This document shows, piece by piece, positions 7,290 through 10,903 of a stretch of DNA of 10,903 nt. The position numbers and the translations under genes are program-made. The stretch spans positions 1 to 10,903 of the forward strand of contig CAKTZW010000031.1 of assembly GCA_934636065.1 (NCBI GenBank), given 5' to 3'. The notes under the pieces were generated by a model. It was given only the letters and a program-made list of their open reading frames with translations. It searched no databases and was not told where the DNA came from. The DNA is from an uncultured Labedella sp. Its GTDB lineage: Bacteria > Actinomycetota > Actinomycetes > Actinomycetales > Microbacteriaceae. Every line of letters starts with the position of its first letter. Position 1 is the stretch's first letter.

Positions 7290-7603
7290 GCCATGACGTC
7301 CCACAGGGCTACACCCGCTCGAGGGCGCCACGTGTGCCTGGCGCCCTCGGTACCGAGTAGGCGCCCTCGAGTCAGCGTCCAGAAGTCCTCCGGACGAATC
7401 TCTAGCCGGAATCCGGACGACCCGACGCCTCCCTCAGCCCGCCACGAGTCCTCGGAATCGAGGTGCTCGGAGAAGACGATCGCCGGCGGCACGATCCGGA
7501 CCGCACGTTCGCAGATCCGGACCAGCGAACCGGACGGCGATGGGTGCGCTGGGGCGTCCCACGACCACCCGCTGTGGACGTGCGCGTCGGCCGTCAGCGT
7601 CAT
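7286..7603 (-). pseudogene. Truncated PHP-domain (HisJ-like histidinol phosphatase) remnant
   Basis: 105-codon open frame that starts like a PHP-family phosphatase: ADAHVHSGWSWD (residues 5-16) carries the first HxH metal motif (His8, His10), followed by ERAVRIVPPAIVFSEHLD (32-49), the second conserved block. Full proteins of this family run to roughly 250-300 residues with several further His/Asp motifs, and none is present. Similarity fades after about residue 75; residues 79-100 are encoded by a 65-bp palindromic element, and the frame ends inside the -35 of the next operon. The 3' part was probably lost by deletion or element insertion. The ATG overlaps the DUF1801 stop as ATGA, showing former translational coupling. 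Not expected to be catalytic; a short expressed peptide cannot be excluded. Confidence 0.75.
7305..7369 (+). repeat. 65-bp palindromic element, copy 1
   Basis: Matches the reverse complement of 8139-8203 at 55 of 65 positions by hand alignment without gaps. It starts with AGGGCTACACCCGC, followed by an 11-bp perfect stem CGAGGGCGCCA / TGGCGCCCTCG (7320-7330 and 7339-7349) with an 8-base loop, and ends with another GCGCCCTCG that could pair with the same left arm. Differences between the copies fall mainly in the loop and the 3' third, while both stem arms are unchanged. This looks like a REP-like or MITE-like extragenic element. Copy 1 overlaps the 3' end of the PHP remnant. Confidence 0.82.
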
Positions 7604-7986
7604 ACCGTGTCGATCCAGCGGCGCACGAGGTCGAGCACCGTCGCCCGCTTCTCTCGGACCGCCGTGGCATCGGGCATCGAGACGATGCCGCGGTCAGGCG
7701 TCGCCCAACGCACGATGTCGGAGTGGTCCTCGAAACGGAAGCCCTCCGTGTCGGCGCGCACGGTGACGCCGCGGTGCAGGATGAGCTCGAGCCCTTTTCC
7801 TGGCCGCAGCGCGAACGTGACGCGGTCGTCCCCGTCGACCACGAAACTGGGGGCCTTCCACTTGATGTGCTCGGTGATCCGGTCGTCGACTGCGAGGATC
7901 GCGTCGCGGAGGGAACGCACGTCGGACGCGAGCGGGTGGTCAAGATCGTCGAGGTAGGCGTCCACCTCGGCTGACGGATGGGGCAT
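7600..7986 (-). CDS. DUF1801 domain protein
   Basis: 128-residue protein of the DUF1801 (YdhG-like) family, with function unestablished. The family pattern is seen in SAEVDAYLDDLDHPLASDVRSL (residues 5-26), ITEHIKWKAPSF (37-48), FALRPGKGLELILHRG (58-73) and the C-terminal helix AVREKRATVLDLVRRWI (109-125). It has no signal peptide or membrane segment, so it is cytoplasmic. Two adjacent ATG codons exist (7989 and 7986). The second is preferred because the AGAGGA ribosome site leaves only one base before the first. Its stop overlaps the start of the PHP remnant (ATGA at 7600-7603), indicating a former two-gene operon. The block lies between two inverted palindromic elements. Confidence 0.88.
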   Translation of the reverse strand: MPHPSAEVDAYLDDLDHPLASDVRSLRDAILAVDDRITEHIKWKAPSFVVDGDDRVTFALRPGKGLELILHRGVTVRADTEGFRFEDHSDIVRWATPDRGIVSMPDATAVREKRATVLDLVRRWIDTV

Positions 7987-8051
7987 CATGGTCCTCTTCG
8001 CTCGACGGGATCCTGGCGACGGTCGTGCCGCGACGCTCCCGTGCTGCTGCC

Positions 8052-8080
8052 AGTATGGCGTGCCGCCGGGTGGGCGTCGG
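8052..8080 (-). promoter_or_regulatory. Weak candidate promoter for the DUF1801 gene
   Basis: On the minus strand CATACT (8052-8057) matches the -10 consensus at four of six positions. It is preceded at 17 bases by CCGACG, a poor -35. The leader would be about 60 bases. This is the best candidate in the 152-base stretch between the DUF1801 gene and the second palindromic element, but it rests on a short match. Confidence 0.25.
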
Positions 8081-8138
8081 CCGCTCTGCCGCGGCCCGGC
8101 CACTCCGCCGAGTGCCACCCACGACAACCTTTCTCCCA

Positions 8139-8203
8139 CGAGGGCTGCAAGTCGGTGCCGAGGGCGCCAGTCGTGCGTGGCGCCCTCGTGCGGGTGTAGC
8201 CCT
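8139..8203 (-). repeat. 65-bp palindromic element, copy 2 (inverted relative to copy 1)
   Basis: Reverse-complement partner of 7305-7369, with an 11-bp perfect stem CGAGGGCGCCA / TGGCGCCCTCG at 8159-8169 and 8178-8188 and an 8-base loop. It begins 5 bases beyond the stop of the D-2-hydroxyacid dehydrogenase gene, so in RNA from that gene the hairpin could act as a terminator or 3'-end stabiliser. The conserved sequence outside the stem shows this is a repeated element rather than a chance terminator. Confidence 0.82.
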
Positions 8204-8208
8204 TTCGG

Positions 8209-9132
8209 TCAGGAGCGGAGGACGATGTTCTCCGGCTCCTCGTCGGCCAGCAGGTGATCGATCTGTCGGCGCACCAGCGCGGCCATGCGCGGGAGCATCG
8301 CCCCGGAGGCGCCCCCGACGTGCGGGCTGATGAGGACGTTCGGCAGCGACCAGAGCGGGTGGTCCTGCGGCAGCGGTTCGGGATCGGTCACGTCGAGGGC
8401 GAGGCGGATGCGCCCCTCGGTCGCGTGCCGTACGAGCGCGTCGGTGTCGGCGACGGGACCGCGCCCGACGTTCACCACGAGGGCGCCGTCGGGGAGGGCC
8501 GAGAGCAGCGCTTCGTCCACGAGTCCCGTCGTCGCGGGGGTGAGGGGCGTCACGACGACGAGGATGTCGACCTCGGGCAGCAGGTCGGGGAGCTCGTCCA
8601 CGCCGTGCACGGTGCCGCGGTCGTCGGTGCGGGCCCGCGACGCGACCCGCACGACGGTCGTCTCGAAGGGCAGCAGCCGGTCCTCGATCGCGCGGCCGAC
8701 GCCGCCGTACCCGAGGATCAGGACGCGGCGGTCGGCGAGGCCGGGCAGCATGCGGCTCTTCCACGTGCCCGACTCCGCGTTGCGCACGAACTCGGGAAGC
8801 CCGCGCTGGGCCGCGAGCGTGAGCGCGAGGGCGAGCTCCGCCGTCGCCGTCTCGTGCACCGTCGACGCGTTCGCGAACGTCACGCCCTCTGGCAGCAGCT
8901 CGTCCACGCCGTCGTACCCGATCGACTGCGACTGCACGAGGCGGCTCGACACCTCCGCGAGCCGACCGAGCTTGTTGCTCGCCCCCATGTACGGCGGCAC
9001 GACGAGGTCGATGTGGGGGCGCGGAGGAGCCGACTCGAAGTCCCACTCGAGCAGCTCGACCCCGTCCGGCAGATCACCGACGGCGTTCGCGAGACGGGCA
9101 TCGGGCACACTGACGATGAGGGAGTCGACCAT
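8209..9132 (-). CDS. D-isomer-specific 2-hydroxyacid dehydrogenase (NAD(P)-dependent)
   Basis: 307-residue cytoplasmic oxidoreductase that interconverts 2-oxo acids and D-2-hydroxy acids with NAD(P)H. The Rossmann glycine motif is GYGGVG (141-146) within RRVLILGYGGVGRAIEDRLLPF. The catalytic triad is present: Arg224 in VNVGRGPV, Glu252 in DVTDPEPLPQDHPLW and His271 in ISPHVGG. The N-terminal substrate-binding part is short, giving a length at the lower end of the family. The residues after the second strand of the Rossmann fold read RVASRART, with no acidic residue where NAD-specific enzymes usually have one, so NADPH use is plausible. The substrate could be glyoxylate, hydroxypyruvate or another 2-oxo acid. 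The start at 9132 has AGGG about 8 bases upstream. It follows the membrane-protein gene by 26 bases and may share its transcript. Confidence 0.92.
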   Translation of the reverse strand: MVDSLIVSVPDARLANAVGDLPDGVELLEWDFESAPPRPHIDLVVPPYMGASNKLGRLAEVSSRLVQSQSIGYDGVDELLPEGVTFANASTVHETATAELALALTLAAQRGLPEFVRNAESGTWKSRMLPGLADRRVLILGYGGVGRAIEDRLLPFETTVVRVASRARTDDRGTVHGVDELPDLLPEVDILVVVTPLTPATTGLVDEALLSALPDGALVVNVGRGPVADTDALVRHATEGRIRLALDVTDPEPLPQDHPLWSLPNVLISPHVGGASGAMLPRMAALVRRQIDHLLADEEPENIVLRS

Positions 9133-9158
9133 GCGACGACCCTACCGCGCGCCCCTCG

Positions 9159-10220
9159 TCAGCGGCCGTCCGCGCCGACGCAATCGGACAGGTCCACCGT
9201 GTGGGTGATGTCGCGTGCGTCGAAGGCCCGCTCGGCCGCGTCGACGAGCTCCGTGTACGTCGAGCACCGGGCCGACGGGGCGAGCGTGCGGATCGTCAGG
9301 TCCACCACCGGGAGGCCCTCGGTCCCGTCGATGTCGAGCGTCCACTCGAGTGTCGCCCGATACGAGAGCGCGACCGCGTCCGCGTCGGGCAGCGATCCGA
9401 GGGCGGTGGTGATCTCGCTCAGTGCGTCGCTCAACTCCGGCGGCGCGGTGGCGGTCACGACCTCGGCCTCCTCTGGACCCCTCAGGTGGAGCACCGTCGG
9501 GCCGCCGAGCTCGTCGGACGCCGTCGTCAGCGCGGCGACCTGGTCCAGGAACGCGGTGGTCGACCCGGCATCGAGCGTGCCGCTGACCGTGTACGCCGCT
9601 GCGGCGTCGAGACCGAGGAGGTCGGTGTAGAGCGGCGGACCGGTGCGGTCGAACTGACCCTGCTCGAACGTCGTCGGATCCAGATCGAACCAGGCGTCGG
9701 CGGGGAGCTGGAGCGCGTACGCGGCGATCCGCTCGAGCGCGTCGTCCGTCAGGTCCTTCGGCTTCCAGACGGTTCCCCAACCGTCGAAGATGCGCCGGTC
9801 CGTGCCGTGCTGCCCATACGCGATGGAGACGGCGTGGCGGTCGAGCCCCTCGACCGCGAACGCGGAGCGGACCGCGCCGAGCGCGTGCGCGAGCTCCCGC
9901 GCGGTGAGACCCTCAGCGAGCGTCACGGTGACCGTGACCTCGCCGTCCGGTCGCCGGGTGTCCGAGCCGGAGAGGTTGTGTCGCGAGATGGAACGCGCCC
10001 GGATCCTCTGATCCAGCTCGGCCGACGCCGACGCGATGCCGGGCACCTCGCGGATGTCCGCCTCCGCCCGGCTCACGATGGACTCCGCGGCACTCCACCG
10101 GAACAGGGACGGGGTGAAGCGCACACCGACGACGACCGCGACGGCGAGGACGACGGCGACGGCACTCGTGATCCAGACACGACGGCGCCGGTCGCGCGCG
10201 GGCGTCGACGACTCGGTCAT
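9159..10220 (-). CDS. Unrecognised membrane-anchored protein
   Basis: 353 residues that I do not assign to a family. Residues 1-14 are short and Arg-rich (ARDRRRR), followed by one hydrophobic segment at about 15-33, VWITSAVAVVLAVAVVVGV; by the positive-inside rule the bulk (34-353) should lie outside the membrane. The exported part appears to hold several alpha/beta units: 44-137 (with VPGIASASAEL and EVTVTVTLAEGLTARELAHAL), about 205-255, and 258-350. The last contains the only two cysteines, Cys319 and Cys347, which could form a disulfide. No catalytic signature, lipobox or sorting motif is seen. The frame stays open upstream, but the ATG at 10220 has GAGGAG 4 bases before it and places the hydrophobic segment at the N-terminus. 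It is divergent from the siderophore-interacting gene and 26 bases upstream of the dehydrogenase gene. Confidence 0.8.
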   Translation of the reverse strand: MTESSTPARDRRRRVWITSAVAVVLAVAVVVGVRFTPSLFRWSAAESIVSRAEADIREVPGIASASAELDQRIRARSISRHNLSGSDTRRPDGEVTVTVTLAEGLTARELAHALGAVRSAFAVEGLDRHAVSIAYGQHGTDRRIFDGWGTVWKPKDLTDDALERIAAYALQLPADAWFDLDPTTFEQGQFDRTGPPLYTDLLGLDAAAAYTVSGTLDAGSTTAFLDQVAALTTASDELGGPTVLHLRGPEEAEVVTATAPPELSDALSEITTALGSLPDADAVALSYRATLEWTLDIDGTEGLPVVDLTIRTLAPSARCSTYTELVDAAERAFDARDITHTVDLSDCVGADGR

Positions 10221-10396
10221 GGTCTCCTCGGGCGGCTGGGGTGTCGGGTCGTATTCCTGTCGGCCCATGACCCGGATCACCACGTTAGCGATCACGGCCG
10301 CGTGAGGGGCGGACCTCCCGCGGCGCATCCCGGGTGCGTGCCGGACGGATCCGCTTCGTCCGCCGCCGGGTTCCCGGGCTTCCCTCTCGCGGAACC

Positions 10397-10415
10397 TCAG
10401 GTTAGGCTTTCCTTA
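10397..10415. promoter_or_regulatory. DtxR/IdeR-type iron box controlling the siderophore-interacting gene
   Basis: The 19 bases TCAGGTTAGGCTTTCCTTA match the actinobacterial iron-box consensus TWAGGTWAGSCTWACCTWA at 17 of 19 positions. The box ends 2 bases before the ATG at 10418. It contains TAGGCT (10403-10408), a TAnnnT-type -10 placed for transcription starting at or near the ATG. An iron-loaded DtxR-family repressor bound here would cover the core promoter. Confidence 0.88.
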
Positions 10416-10417
10416 CC

Positions 10418-10903
10418 ATGACGATCCTCGACGCCAGACCCGACCTCGCGCCCGTCCCCTTCCGCCTCTTCGCGGTGGAGGTCAAACGCGTCGTGGCGAT
10501 CAGTCCGACCTACCGGCGCATCACGTTCACGGGTCCGTTGTGCGACGGGATCGCCGACAACCGGCACGATCAGCGCATCAAGTTCCTGCTGCCGACGGAC
10601 GGCATGGACCTCGCCGAGTTCGACCTCGATCCCACCGACTGGTACCAGCGCTGGCGCGAGCTGCCCGACGACAAGCGGATGCCGATGCGCACGTACACGA
10701 TCCGGGAGGTGCGACAGGACGTCGCGGAGTTCGACGTCGACGTCGCGCTCCACGGCCGCATCGGTCCGGCGTCGTCGTGGGCGCTCGACGCCGTCCCCGG
10801 CGACCGCATCATCGTGAACGCTCCGTGTGCGCACTACCCGGACGTGCACGGCGGAGTCGACTGGCACGCGCCCGAGCGGGTCGATCGCGTCCTCCTCGCC
10901 GGC
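10418..10903 (+). CDS. Siderophore-interacting protein (FAD-dependent ferric-siderophore reductase family), 3' truncated by window edge
   Basis: 162 N-terminal residues of a SIP-family flavoprotein (ViuB/YqjH type), which releases iron from ferric siderophores in the cytoplasm by reducing Fe(III). The FAD-binding domain shows AVEVKRVVAISPTYRRITFTGP (19-40), the flavin motif RTYTIR (91-96), and the family motif HGRIGPASSWA (112-122), followed by the start of the NAD(P)H-binding part (RVDRVLLAG). The frame is open to the last base. No ribosome binding site precedes the ATG; instead an iron box with an embedded -10 ends 2 bases before it, which indicates a leaderless mRNA repressed when iron is plentiful. 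It is divergent from the membrane-protein gene, with 197 bases between starts. No siderophore biosynthesis or uptake gene is visible before the edge. Confidence 0.93.
   Translation, partial: MTILDARPDLAPVPFRLFAVEVKRVVAISPTYRRITFTGPLCDGIADNRHDQRIKFLLPTDGMDLAEFDLDPTDWYQRWRELPDDKRMPMRTYTIREVRQDVAEFDVDVALHGRIGPASSWALDAVPGDRIIVNAPCAHYPDVHGGVDWHAPERVDRVLLAG

Noticed and set aside
7305..8203. A complete transposon or insertion sequence bounded by the two inverted elements
   Set aside because: The interior encodes DUF1801 and a PHP remnant, with no transposase, and no target-site duplication is visible outside the two copies.
8254..9630. 458-residue + strand open frame
   Set aside because: Runs antisense through the dehydrogenase gene and into the membrane-protein gene without any recognisable motif. 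Stop-free antisense frames are expected at this GC content.
9201..10421. 406-residue + strand open frame opposite the membrane-protein gene
   Set aside because: Arg/Asp/Gly-rich shadow; the minus-strand frame has a proper ribosome site, a membrane segment and normal composition.
1..10903. CRISPR array, tRNA/rRNA gene, toxin-antitoxin or defence cluster
   Set aside because: I found no regularly spaced repeats, no tRNA-like cloverleaf or rRNA stretch, and no nuclease, antitoxin or defence gene. The RecQ gene alone, next to metabolic genes, does not indicate a defence island.

Overview
The window is GC-rich, densely coded chromosomal DNA from an actinobacterium. Codon use is strongly G/C-biased at third positions, and the gene repertoire (an LldD2-like lactate dehydrogenase, a RecQ helicase with a phosphoribosyltransferase-like tail, and a siderophore-interacting protein behind a DtxR/IdeR-type iron box) fits the high-GC Gram-positives. 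A member of the Microbacteriaceae is my best guess, but that is inference and no taxonomic marker is present.

Layout, left to right. (1) 1-1470 (+): 3' part of a long-chain fatty-acid-CoA ligase, ending in a short tandem duplication that includes its stop codon. (2) 1513-3651 (-): a RecQ-family helicase, convergent with the ligase. A hairpin in the 42-base gap probably ends transcription. (3) 3652-3824: a spacer with a strong 44-base hairpin. (4) 3825-5833 (-): a two-gene lactate operon. An FCD-type GntR regulator overlaps the lactate dehydrogenase gene by an ATGA junction, and a perfect 17-bp palindrome lies just upstream. (5) 5925-7224 (-): a three-gene operon (ArsR-type regulator, AHSA1/SRPBCC protein, VOC/glyoxalase protein) behind a perfect 16-6-16 inverted repeat that overlaps the predicted -10. 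(6) 7286-7986 (-): a DUF1801 gene and, overlapping its stop codon, a truncated PHP-type (HisJ-like) phosphatase remnant. This block lies between two inverted 65-bp copies of a palindromic element (7305-7369 and 8139-8203). (7) 8209-10220 (-): a D-2-hydroxyacid dehydrogenase downstream of an unrecognised membrane-anchored protein. (8) 10418-10903 (+): 5' part of a siderophore-interacting protein gene whose iron box abuts the start codon, so the mRNA is probably leaderless.

Most of the window is ordinary metabolism and regulation. Three regulatory units can be read directly from DNA: lactate (FCD regulator plus palindrome), ArsR (autoregulatory palindrome) and iron (iron box). I saw no tRNA, rRNA, CRISPR array, insertion sequence, phage gene or defence cluster. 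The least explained features are the paired 65-bp elements with the broken PHP gene, the lldD-recQ hairpin, and the RecQ C-terminal domain.
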